NCBI GenBank assembly: GCA_016630955.3
Contig: CM049999.1
Location: 930,001 to 994,000 of the forward strand
Origin: Didymella arachidicola
Taxonomy: Eukaryota; Ascomycota; Dothideomycetes; Pleosporales; Didymellaceae
Direction of reading: 5' to 3'
DNA: 64,000 bases
How positions within the stretch are numbered: position 1 is the stretch's first letter; each line of letters opens with the position of its first letter. The position numbers were made by a program, and so were the translations under genes. The notes beneath the pieces were generated by a model. It was given only the letters and a program-made list of their open reading frames with translations. It made no database searches and had not been told where the DNA came from. This document shows, in pieces, positions 1 through 11,449 of the stretch.

Positions 1-116
1 ATTACTATCTTCCCGCCTCCAGGTCGTACAAGTAACTTCGTCATCGCAGCTTCCGTATTTCAAGGCCCGTTGTCCGACTCGAAATCGTATACGCAACACA
101 ACACAGCACAATCACT

Positions 117-604
117 ATGTCAGCCTACAGCACTTACTACTACTCGCTGCCCACCGAGGCACCCAAGCGCTCAAGATCAGGCAGTCGCCGTCCGGCTCTG
201 TCTCCTTCGACTGTGTCCTCGCCTTGCATCACCACACATGCTCCTTTTGCTTCTCGACGAGACTCAGCCGGATCAGTAACTTCATCGGGCAGCCCCACAA
301 AGGCGTCTCTTCTGCTCGCAAAGGTAGCCTCATCGCCTACTACGCCACGAGGCGAACTTCCCTCGCCAATGGCTTCTTCCGAAACCACGATGCACTCGAG
401 TCACTCAGCAGAACGCCCTGTGGTGTGGAGGAGTGAGAGCGACCGTTACGTCACCCAATACAGGCAGCAAGGTAAGCGCCACTTACGACATCAGTGAGCT
501 TGATCATAGCTAACATCAATTCAGATGGCTACATCAGCTTCCCTGACTATGAGAAATTCTGCCAGAGTCAATACGAACAGCACCACACTGCTGTCAGGAC
601 TTGA
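117..604 (+). CDS. Small serine/proline-rich hypothetical protein, 144 aa
   Basis: Two exons, 117-471 and 525-604, with a 53-nt intron (GTAAGC donor, TTCAG acceptor). The splice is phase 1 and joins a Ser/Pro/Arg-rich N-terminal part to a short C-terminal tail reading DGYISFPDYEKFCQ before a TGA. The N-terminal ~110 residues are low complexity and probably disordered, with no signal peptide or membrane segment. The compact acidic/aromatic tail after the intron is what makes the model believable, because the unspliced frame instead ends in an unrelated basic tail. I do not recognise a named family, and the function is unknown. The start is the first ATG after a pyrimidine-rich leader. Confidence 0.6.
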
Positions 605-1942
605 GCAACATCGTCTTAGCTGCTCAGGAAGTACGTGGTGGTATCCACATTACCTACTGGCTTTGAATTCAACCAACTTCAACACAACCTCATCACACTC
701 TTCTGAAAGAGTTGGATGCGGGTTAGCAATGCGCCTGTCGCACTAAGCTTCCATCGTGGAGATATCCCAGGAGACAGCCTCGTAAAGGCAGCTCCAATCA
801 ACTAATTATTTGGTCTAAGAGACGATCAGCAAGAGGCAGCTGATAGCTCACGTTGCATCGCACGTCATGGCCACCAAAGAAGAGGCCAGAAGAAAGAAGC
901 AAGGCTGGTGTGGGGGCGACACTCGTGTCACAGGCACAGCCACAAGCGCTGCGCCCGAGGACATGTGCCGACGAGGAAGATACTGAGAGAGTAAGCAACG
1001 CCCTAACGGCCGAGCTGAGGCGCCCAATTCATGCTGCGCAGAGTGTGGAAAATCTTGTGTTGACGAGGAGGCTCGTGTTCATGGAAGTGCAAGGAATGCA
1101 TGTAGTGGCGGGATTAGCTCGTGATGGTGGCGAAGGTGTCGCGAGATGAACCTTAGAGATATACCAAAAGATATTCAGACATTACATTCGATACGTGTGA
1201 ACATGCGATCAATTGGAAAGTCGACGACATCAGAGTGAATCTGTAACAGTCACTGTCTGGGACTGCTTCTACGGCTGCTTCATTAAACTTTGAGGCGCTC
1301 CGTGATCACATCGAGCATAGTTGTAGAGCCCGCCTGGTATGATTCGGCTGATACCTGTGCATTACGATAGTATAAAATCCAGTGTTAAATGACTTTGAAG
1401 GTACAATCTGGTTCATTGGGTGGTTTGGAGCAGGCGTGCCTCGTTGGCGTGTACGAACTTCGAGAAGTCCGACTCTCTCTACAAGGCCAGACATCGCACG
1501 CCCACAATGTGCGACACCAGGTTTCAATGCCCAGCTACGACGATTTGACGTCTACAAATCACTCTGTGATCCGTTGAGCGCAGCTGGCTGGACTCAAACC
1601 GCAGAGTCAGAGGAGCAGCGCTTGTTATCTGCAAGGCATCGACCGGCCAACGACCACAATTCTGAAAACTGCGAGTGATCACGTATGCTCCATTTCCATC
1701 ACCTCAAAATCTATGCGCCACCCATCACTCGCTCAAAGATCCCCGCACTTGCCAATTTCGCCCTGTGGTGGTGGTTGTGTCGGTCGCGCTTTCCTGTGTT
1801 CTCGCTTATGGGGTCACGTGAGGGGCACGAACTCCACTTAGCGCTGGCACAACTTTCGAAATACCCTCCCGACCGATTGCGACCGTCGAATTCGACTCCA
1901 CGACAGGACTAACCACAGGACGCCCACACAACTATCGTCACC
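605..1942. other. Intergenic, no supported gene
   Basis: About 1.3 kb between the small serine-rich gene and the eS1 gene. Open frames here are short, begin mostly at non-ATG codons and show no family resemblance. The right part is the promoter and leader of the ribosomal protein gene and contains a palindromic TCACGTGA. Confidence 0.5.
1814..1821. promoter_or_regulatory. E-box-like palindrome TCACGTGA upstream of eS1
   Basis: A perfect 8-bp palindrome with a CACGTG core lies about 120 bp upstream of the eS1 start codon. CACGTG is the classic site of bHLH factors such as Cbf1 in ascomycetes. Its position in the promoter of a highly expressed ribosomal protein gene suggests a real binding site, but that is inference from motif and location only. 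Confidence 0.35.
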
Positions 1943-2826
1943 ATGGCTGTCGGAAAGAACAAGCGTCTCTCGAAGGGCAAGAAGGGTCTTAAGAAGAAGA
2001 CCGACACCTTCGCTAAGAAGGACTGGTACAACGTCAAGGCGCCCGGAACTTTCGCGATCAGGGAGTAAGACGCCCCAGCATGCGGCAGCAGCAATTTGCA
2101 CGGCACACGCATACTGACCGCACGCAGTGTCGGCAAGACCCTCGTCAACCGCACCACCGGTCTGAAGAACGCCAACGACGCCCTCAAGGGAAGGATATTC
2201 GAGGTTTCCCTCGCCGATCTCCAGAAGGACGAGGACCACTCCTTCCGCAAGGTCAAGCTCCGCGTCGACGAGGTCCAGGGCAAGAACTGCCTGACCAACT
2301 TCCACGGCCTCGACTTCACCTCCGACAAGCTCCGCTCGCTCGTCCGCAAGTGGCAATCCCTCATTGAGGCCAACGTTGTCGTCAAGACCACCGACGACTA
2401 CCTGCTCCGCCTCTTCGCCATCGGTTTCACCAAGCGCAGGCCCAACCAGATCAAGAAGACCACCTACGCCGCTTCGTCGCAGATCAGGGCTATCCGCAAG
2501 AAGATGACCGAGATCATGCAGCGTGAGGCCAGCGCCTGCACTCTGGCTCAGCTCACCCAGAAGCTGATCCCTGAGGTCATTGGCCGCGAGATCGAGAAGT
2601 CCACTCAGGGCATCTACCCTCTCCAGAACGTGTGTATTCAAAACATCTGCGATCAGACGAATAGCTACTAACATCCTCAAAGGTCCACGTCCGCAAGGTC
2701 AAGCTCCTGAAGGCGCCCAAGTTCGACCTTGGTGCCCTCCTTGGTCTGCACGGCGAGTCGAGCGCCAACGATTCCGGCGAGAAGGTCGAGCGCGAGTTCA
2801 AGGAGACCGTCCTTGAGAATGTTTAA
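1943..2826 (+). CDS. rps1: 40S ribosomal protein eS1 (RPS1/S3a)
   Basis: A small-subunit ribosomal protein that lies near the mRNA exit of the 40S subunit. Three exons, 1943-2064, 2128-2629 and 2683-2826, give 255 aa, the same length as yeast Rps1. The N-terminus MAVGKNKRLSKGKKG is diagnostic of the family, and the VGKTLVN, DALKGR, EDHSFRKVKLRVDEVQGKN and NFHGLDFT blocks are all recognisable. Intron 1 (63 nt, GTAAGA..GCAG) interrupts codon 41. Intron 2 (53 nt, GTGTGT..AAAG, branch CTACTAAC at 2665-2672) falls in LQN/VHVRKVKL. Codon choice is strongly C-ending, as expected of a highly expressed gene. The start has an A at -3 (GTCACC before ATG). Confidence 0.97.
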
Positions 2827-4393
2827 ATGATCATGGTTGATTAGGCTGGGGTTTTCTGGGTCCTTTCAACTTTCTGCGGCATGATCTGGGCATCCAAGAG
2901 GCGCTATGTTTACAATATGAAAGGTTAAACATACCCTTGATGCGCTCTGGTCGCAGTGATGGCGTGCATGGGTACTGATATCCGCACTTGGTGTTTGCGG
3001 GAAAAAGTATCACGGAATGACAATGACAATTCACACCCACCGGCCCCTGCTCTGTCGCTGACCCTGTCGCCAGTGTATGTACAAACAGTAATACCACCTC
3101 GATACCCTGCAGACCACGTCACTCCAACACTGTGCACGACAACGCTACCACTCAGCGTATTCTCGCCATCCACGCCCATGCCATCCCACTCACGCCTTCG
3201 GTCTGTCCTACAGTCGATCATGCTCATCTCCCATGACGTATCAATGTTCGACAGGCATGTTTTGTTTATTTGTCTTCTAAACGTCCCCAAGATGCCACTC
3301 ACGACGGCACAGACATATATTTGCATGTCATCAAAGCTCTCTGTTAAGAGATGTCAATGTGCCGTCATGCTGCACTGTACAACTCTCATTAAAGCAATCG
3401 CTTGCTTTGGTGCCCTGGTTGATGAGCATCACCAGTTGCAGAACCCGCCTACCCACGGTCATGGTATATCGCTCTGACATCCTGTAAGCACAATTCAAAC
3501 ATTGCGCCCATACCCAGAGCTATCCAAGACGATTCTTGCAACCTCTTGTCGAGATCTGCCTTTACACTTTGAGCCACCCTCGACGAAGACCCGCACAGAG
3601 CTTGATCACCTATGGGGCTTTCTAGCAGTGCGTCTTGGGGACGCTGTTCACGCATACTCTCGGCAAATCCGTGCCGTGAGGGATACTTCATGCACCAGTC
3701 GCCTCACCCTGAACGGTATGTCAGAGCATTGCTGAGTAAGCTTAATCATACTTTCAGCCTTCAGAGCATGCAAACACCCAGTGCACACCTCGTCTTGGCC
3801 ATACGTACTCCCCTCAACACCCTTTGTCCAAAAGCCAACTCACGCGACTCGCACCAGCGATGCGGTGTGCCGGGGAAGAGGGAGCACTATTGACTCCGGC
3901 CAGCAGCCCGGGCTCCGTCGCTGTTCCTCTCCCGGAACTGACTTTCGGCCAATATGCGTATCGGAGTCCGTGGCAGAGGTCACACCGCCGTACGACCGCC
4001 GTCACGGCGCATACCGGGGGACCGTTAGTGTCGCGGGGAAACGGATTGCGAAGGTTCGGGAGGTGCATGCTACTGCATGGGGACGTGCCTCACCGCCTCT
4101 TCAAAGTGTGTACGTCAGTGCGAGTGTAGGGCTGAAGGAGCGATAAGGTACGCCGCTGCGGAGGGATCGAGATTCGAGAATTGGAGGGCACGAGCGAGGG
4201 ATGCACTCATGTGATGCTTGACTTGGCGCGATGGTGAGGGAAATTGTGTCGAGTTGTACGCTGGTGGAAGGACCGATCGTCATTCACAATTGAAGCACAA
4301 CTTTGCACGATGGATGCTCTTGGAGACGTGTAGGCCTTCAGTTCGAACAGAGTTCTTGCGATGCAATTGTTCAAATGTCATACCTACTTGCAC
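2827..4393. other. Intergenic, no supported gene
   Basis: 1.57 kb between convergently transcribed genes (eS1 on +, the macro-domain gene on -). It presumably holds both 3' UTRs. Short overlapping frames on both strands show no conserved motif. Positions about 4200-4393 could hold a last exon of the minus-strand gene, because a GTAAGT donor overlaps its stop codon. Confidence 0.5.
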
Positions 4394-7300
4394 TTACCGT
4401 TTCTCGGCCTCATCCCTTCGGAAATGTCGAATCTCATCCTCCTTCATATCCCCTGCCAAAACCCTATCCAAGTTCGCCTGATGCATATCTCTCTCGTCCT
4501 TTGCATCACGTCCTTCCTTGTCCTTACTCAGCCAGTTATGTTTACTTACACCCTTCCTTGCTCTCGCAGTTCCGCCCTTCTTTGATCTGAGTTCGCGAGT
4601 CATTCGCATCAGATCTTCGACACTCCGGTGACGAAGAGTCCTGTGAACTACCAGATTGTCTTTCTCTTCGTGGAATTCTTCTTTTACGCTGCTCAGCACT
4701 TCAGCCGCGACGTCGGAAAGCTCGAGATGCGTCCAGCGAGTGTCATGGTCATAGGGAAAGAGTGAGGACTCTAACAGTCCTGATGTCGCATCCTGGGACC
4801 CTGCTTGGTCATGAACGTCTGCCGGTGGTGGAATCACTACCGTCGTCTCATGTTCCACTTGAGAGACGTATTGGCGCGGCAAAGGCGTGTTCCAAATTTC
4901 ACCATCAGGTGCAAGATGCATCTTGCCCTGCTCGGCGAGCTGGTCCAGCGCCAGTTCAATCTCGTCTAAATCTCTGTCGAGTGCTTCAGCTATCTGGCCA
5001 GCAGTGCAGCCCTTCTCCGCCGGTGAAGTAGAATTGAACGCATCGAAATATGACAGAATCTGCTGCTCCAGCGTGTCCATCTGGAACAGCATATCTGTCT
5101 CGTCCGTTTTGCTGCCACCCTTCTTGATTGAACTTGTGCTCCACGTCACGGCATCAGGTGCGAGCCGCATTTTGCCTTGCACGGCAAGTTGATCTAGCGC
5201 CAGTTCAACCGCTTCCCGGTATGTGCCGAGTGCTTCAGCTATCTGAAGAGCAGTGCGACCGTTCGCCAGCGGTGTGTTAGAGTTGAGCATGGAGAAGTGC
5301 AATAAAATCTGCTGCTTTAGCAGGTTCGCTCTGCTGGCAACTGTGGCCGTCTCTGCTGTCCCCTCAAGCGTTCGTGGCGTCCTAGGATGGTCCTCAAGAA
5401 CTGGGAGGTCTTTCGGGGGCTGCGAGATCACCCATGTGACTTCATTAATGGTATTATGGATGTAGTCCTGCCTCGACAGGGTAGCAATAGCACTACTGAC
5501 TTCACCCAACGGTCTCTCGAGTGCCATTGCGATGTCCTTGTCACCCTTGCCAATATATGAGCCTGGCCGTGACTTGAGGTCTTCGGTCAGATGGTGCAGG
5601 ATCTGATGTTCGAGCGCAGTCAGAGTCTCGCCTGATGGGCTGTTTCCATCTTGGCCCGTCTTGCTGTGCTGTAACTTATTCGCTGGGTCCGTAGAGTCTC
5701 CGAGCTGGGTAACGGTCGCTGGTTGCTGTTCAGGTGACTCGATGATGAATCTGGATGCAGCTTCGCTCAGCCTCTGCATTTTGACTTTTAGTGGGCTCAG
5801 AGATCGTTCAGGAGAGACACGCTCGTCGTTATGCTCGTCGCTGTTGGGCTTCGTAACAAGTGCCCGTTCTTGATCGGATTTCCGTCGTATTCCCTTCAGC
5901 GAGCTGGTTGTTCCAGACGTGCCTGCCTTCAAATCACGGTCGGCGTCTAGCGTCAAGCGGCCCCTCGAGTTGATCTCTAAATCTTCCTTGCTCGCAGGAA
6001 ACACTGGGTTAGCTCGATGCAACATCGCGAGCAGTGACTCAGAATCTGCTCGACTCTGACTAACAAGCATGATTTCCTCATTGTTTTCGAGCTGTGCAGC
6101 CTTAGCTCCTTGTACAATCAGTCCATCTCGATACAGAGGCTTTGTTATCTTAGCCGCAGCATCCAAGATAAAGGTCAAAAGAGGCTCTTGTGCTGTAGGC
6201 GGTACATGAGCCTCATACACATCTAGCTTCCCGGATCGAACGAAGATGATACATCCGCCTGGCGAGATTGGACTCCAAGCCTTTGCTGATGATGACCATA
6301 CTTCAACAGACGCTCGTGCTGTTTCGGCATTGTATATCGTGGGCCCAGCCCATCCCTCTTCTTGTGCCGTCTGAACCCGTAGCTCTGTCGAGAAGGTCTT
6401 ATTTGGACTGACGAAAGGCTCACGGCCGTCTTCTCTCAAGCTAGCCTCGACAAGACGAAGCATAGTCATCGACAGCGGGAAGAAATCTTCAGGCACCTCA
6501 AGCCGAACGCTCTGTCTGATTTGTACAGCTCTTGTGTACACAAGTTGATCTAGACCAAAATTCATGTACCACAGCAACGTCTGCGCCAGTGGATAGCCAT
6601 GATCGCAGAGTGTTGCTTTTTCTTGGTAAAGCTGCTCCATGTCCTTGCAGATAGCACAATCTCGAGCGTGCGCTTCGAAACCAATTAGGGCATGTTCTTC
6701 GTAGGTATTGATGGCCCGCCAAGTGTGAGCGACTGGTCGTTTGCCAGAGCGTGAACTACCCAGATTACGTATGGCGTCCCCGATCGAGCCGAACAGCGTG
6801 CGCTTGGGAGCTGTGATGGTTTCAGGAGCAGTAGGCTTCTCTTTTGGGAAAGGATACGAGACGGGTCGAACTCGAGTGACGCTTCTGTCAACCGGTGGGA
6901 AGTATTGCGGCAAAAGTGACTTGTACACGAACTCGTCGTTTGACGAATAACCAACGAATATGATCTTTTCAAGGGGGTTGGTTGGCTCCGCAGTTTCAAG
7001 GAAACGATGAACCTCCTCCAGGGCAAGCGCTGCACAGTCTCGTCGTGGAAAACCGAGCATGCCAGTGCCGATCGCTGGGATTGCGAGTGAAGTTGCACGT
7101 AACCATTGTGCCGTGTAAAGAATCTCGCGATAGATCTGTCGCAAGACGTCCTTGGTATTCTTCTTCCACTGCTCCGGAAGAACCGCATGCAGAACATGTT
7201 TGGCTGGCAGTCCGTAACCTTGTGTGGTCTTGACGTCCCCTTCCTTGCACACACCAAGCTTCGTGCATGCCTCCCGGAGCTCTAGTCCGCCTTTGTTGAA

Positions 7301-10300
7301 CACCTTACGATCAAGTGTACCCATGCCAGCGAACGTAATGTCTGTCGAATTGACCATTACAGTGACCTCCAGCTTCGTGATATCTTCTCTGATGAAGCAG
7401 ACTCTGTCATTGAAAGCAGCTGATGGTTGGACCATTGTCGATCTGTCTTTGAGACTGCCCGAGGCGTACAGCTGGGTTATTGAGGGAATCTGGTGCACTC
7501 GTACGACATCTTTAGTCTCAATGTAACTCTCTCGTTGGAACTCTCTTGTGTACAGCACTTCATCGAGGTGTTCATGGGCACCTTCTGCATTTTGGTTCCT
7601 GTGCCTGCAATTGAAACTGTCAAGCCGCAAGCGCACGGGTGTCATCTCGTCTAGTTCGACGCCATTGCGAGCGAGGAGGTCGTCAAGATATTGTGCGAAG
7701 TCCTGGCAGTCCCGCAATAACTCTTCAAGGTCATGATCGTAAACCATCCTCTGATTGTTGTTGTAGTCGTCCCATAGGTCTTTGTGGCTACGGCCTCCTG
7801 AAAATGGCATGACCTTGGCTGACTCGGTAAGCCCCGTGACGCTTGCGCATATAGTCTGCATTACGGAGCAAAGGAGGCCTAAATCTTCGAGACTATGAGC
7901 AAGAGGTTTAGAGCCAAGCAGAAAGCCCCGGATGGACACAAGAGCGGTATCAATTCCTTGGAGCTCTTGCAAGACTTCCTTGGGAAAGTCTGTCACAAAC
8001 AGACTAAGCTCTGCAGACAAGTCTTCCGCGACCTTCTGAACTTGAAGCCGTGATTCCAGCACCTGAGCCGCGAGTGACGCTCTGCTTGCGGACAACTCTG
8101 ATGATCTGGCCGCCTCTAAATCGCCATGTGTGGGTGGAAAGAAAACAGGAAATAGGTCTGTATAAGCCTTCTCATCTAAAGCGCTTTGGACCACAAAGAT
8201 AAGCCGTTGAAATCGAGAGTCCTGGTGAAAGTCCAGAAACTCTCGTACTTCTTGAAGCGCTATACGAGCAGCAACTCGTGGTGGAAACCCACATCCTCCA
8301 GCGCCCAGGCAAGGAAAGGCGACGGTCTTCAGCTCGTACGTTTGTGCGATCCTGAGAGCGCTACGATAGCATTCTGTAAGGACATTGAATTGGCCCATAC
8401 CCTTGTTGGCGCCGTAATGTGGTCTCGCTGCATGGATGACATGAGTGCAGGGTAGATTGTGGCCACTGGTCAACGCTGCTTGGCCTGGCTTCAACTTTCC
8501 CTTGGATCGGGCTTCGTCCGTGAGTCCTGACCCTCCAGCTTTGTGGATGGAGTAGTTGAGTGTAGCCACATCTCTGCTGACTTTCAAGACAGCATTAGTG
8601 CTATTCACAATGGCATCCACCTTTATTCGCGTAAGATCATGATAACAGAAGGAAATCATCCGGTTGTAAGAGTCGTTCGGAGCGAAACTCTGATCCCGCT
8701 GCAGCAACTTTCGAGATCTGTACATGTCGCGAAGTGTTGGTATGTCGGAGACCGATAGAACGGGCTCCTTGCCATCTTTTACCTCTGGGTCATCATAGGC
8801 TATCGAGCTCGAAGCATTGCTCTTTGTCTCGGTGTTTTGCGTATCAGACGTGAGTTGCCGAGTGGGGCCCAGCCAGTGCAGCTCCTGTGTGTTCGGACCA
8901 CTGAACTTGAGGTGATTGCGCTTGCCTTCAGTACCTTGTCTAATCTTCAAATTAGGGTACATCCCGAAGTCGAAGGATCGCACGGCCTGGGCAGCCTGCG
9001 TATCGTTACTGAAGATAGCATGACCTCTCCACGAGCCGTAACGCTTGTAGAATCGAACAGCCTCAGCGCCTGGAAGAGACATCAGGTATGTTCTGAAGTC
9101 CTCCATAAGCTGCATGTGCGTCTCGATATTGGCTGTAGCAACCTCAGAATGTTCTTCGTCGTCGTTATCTTGCTCGATTGCTAGCTCTACCATCAGAGCA
9201 TCGAGTCTGTCATGGCTAACATCCGGAATAAACTGCAAACTCTCCAGAGAAAGGTGCGTGTGAATTGGCAACACACGTGTCTCAGACTTGTCTGCGAATG
9301 ATTCGTCGACTTCGTTTTGAGACGGCTCAATTGTGACGCCATCATCGCTTTTTTCATCGTATTCTTCACTGGGTAACGACATGCCACCTATATTTTGTGA
9401 GGTAGTGCTTTCAGATTTCCCTCGACTTGCAGCACTGCTGGCGCCATCCGCTCCTTCTTCACTTCTATTAGGTAGAGCAAACGCTGCGAATCGTTCGAGA
9501 TGATTGGCCACATGATTAGCAAAGTCGCCCAGGCCATCCGCGTCTGCCGACAGGAAGCAGATAGGGCACTTATCGCGCACTTCGATTGTTGACGTTTCGC
9601 CAATCTTGACTATGGTGGCTAATTGACTCTCGGGAAAGCTGTCCAGATGTTCTTGTCGCAGATGAGTTTCCAAGCCAGCAGGAGATCTGTACACAGCCGA
9701 AGGGTGCTCTGGGCACCTCCAAGCTTTGCGGTGACTAGCTTCATGCTCATGCCATTCTCTTCGACTGCGGAAGAGCTGCTCAGAGGCCTCGCACTCTGGA
9801 TAGGTGCACATGTATGGTTGCAGGTCCTGAAGCAGGTGCGTTCGCCATGGGCGACCCCTACCATATCGAGCGGGACAGATGATATAGCAGTAAGGGCACT
9901 CAAAGTCCCTCTCTCCGTCGGCATCTTTCGGGGGAGGAGGTAGATTGACACCTTTGCCGTGGATGTCTGTGACTGTCACAGCATAGCTTGTTACAGATTT
10001 GGTGTCCACGATTTCGTCAAGCGACTGATGGTGATATGTAGCTTCTGTGCCTGAGAGCACTGTTCTACCTGTCTTCTGACTGGGTGAATCCTTAAGCACT
10101 ACAGGAGTGTCAGCTCTAGGACCAGAAATGCTACACGAACGAGTATACAACGGCACTCACTAATGAAAGGCTGATCCAACGGCGCATTCACTGCGTCGTC
10201 GCGATTCGGCACATTGGTTTGCTCCACGAGAGGCTCAGGTTGAGTGACGCTTTCTTCGATGACGGCTGAGACGGAGAGTTTGTCTCGATGTCGCTTCCAG

Positions 10301-11010
10301 TACTTCAAATGGCGCCGACGAAGAGTTATGCCGCGTGCCAAACGAGTGACGAGATAGCCATCACTACTATCAGGTGCTTTGGGATGGCCCTGTCGCAAAT
10401 CGCGAAGGAGCTCTATGGTGTGCTGCTGATCATACAAAGCATACGCGCTGAGTACATCAACCCCTGTCTCGGGGTCCTTCGGCTGATAAGAGGCTGCCCT
10501 GAGAGACCTTGATCGCATTGTTGGCGTTCTGATGCGGACACTAAGTTTGTAGAGATTGTCGATAATGTCGACAATCTCCTCATAGCGCATCACTAACTCT
10601 TGCTTTGAGCTGCTGTTCTCATCCTCGTCTTCGTCGTCTTCGCTGAAGAAGCCATCATCGCTGCCTTCTTCGCTCCTCCCCTCCGAATCTGACTTCGACT
10701 GCTCTTCATAAGGCAGACGAGCTCCTGAGATTATGGCCAGGGCTTCATTGAGATTGTTTTTGAGCTCTTCGAGGAACTTGAGGGCATTTCCAGAAAGTAG
10801 TGGCGAGTCGCGGAGTCTGTAATCAAGGGAACTGTGTCCTTTCTGCAAAGCACCCAGATTTCCTGACCAGACCCTGAACCTGCCGAGTTCGTCTTCGAGG
10901 CTGTCTTGGTCAAGTTGTTCTTTCCATCTAGTGTCGCAGGTGACAAGCGCTCCCACAAGGCGTTGAAAGCTACGGACGTTCGACGCCGTAGCAAGACGGA
11001 TAGCTGTCAT
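4394..11010 (-). CDS. Giant C2H2 zinc-finger protein with two macro domains and three winged-helix repeats, 2184 aa
   Basis: Two exons, 11010-10161 and 10098-4394, with a 62-nt intron (GTGAGT..TGTAG, branch GCTGAC). Residues 1-280 are the conserved N-terminal domain of fungal zinc-finger/STAND-like proteins (DELGRFRVW, SSLDYRLRD), with an acidic run of E/D/S. Cys/His fingers follow at about 348-433 and 458-491. Macro domain 1 is at about 763-940, with VNSTNA and the glycine-rich GAGGCGFPP loop. Macro domain 2 is at about 1179-1351, with VNSTD and GTGMLGFPRRD. A Cys/His segment (DCAICKDM) lies near 1420. Three winged-helix units lie at about 1774-1846, 1875-1937 and 1955-2021, each ending in a Trp strand. 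The tail is charged and Lys/Arg-rich. Macro domains bind or hydrolyse ADP-ribose. The role of this combination is unknown, but nucleic-acid or ADP-ribose sensing in fungal immunity is a reasonable inference. The gene is divergent from a HeLo-like gene. The terminal codon overlaps a GTAAGT, so another 3' exon is possible. Confidence 0.85.
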
Positions 11011-11449
11011 GATGCCGGCCTCGCCATGTTCGAACACTCAAGTGTCAGAATGAAGATCTGTAGCGTCTTGAAGTTGTCGCAAAATTGGACTTGTTTAAAC
11101 CACTTGCTGAGGTGGGCTGAATGCTAGATCCAGGCGACAGCACTAGCCCAGTTCTGGCTGGGATGAGGCGGAGCTGAAGATCACCCCGAGCGAACGAATG
11201 TGTGCGGTGAACATTGCTACGTGAGGCTTTCAACGATGTTTGAGCTGCAGAAATATCTTGCGGTTCGCCAAATTGGGAATTCTTGAGCCAAGACAAGGCT
11301 GGTACGTACGTGACTCCCTTCCAGGCTGGAGCTGGAGTCGCTCTCGATGAGCCCCGCGATGGCACCGTCCCCAATCGTTCACAGGCTCACCATGTCGCAG
11401 CGAATTCTCGATCAACTCCGGTCTCGTGTATTGCAGGTGAGCAGCGCCG
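11011..11449. promoter_or_regulatory. Shared divergent promoter region of the macro-domain and HeLo-like genes
   Basis: 439 bp separate the two head-to-head start codons (11010 on -, 11450 on +). No coding evidence was seen inside it. The short spacing makes co-regulation of the pair plausible. No specific factor site was recognised. Confidence 0.5.

Noticed and set aside
853..1149. 98-codon plus frame downstream of the first gene
   Set aside because: It begins at TTG. The nearby true ATG gives only ~35 codons, with no conserved features.
1838..2680. 280-codon open frame on the minus strand over the eS1 gene
   Set aside because: Shadow of the strongly codon-biased ribosomal protein gene. 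No independent motif.
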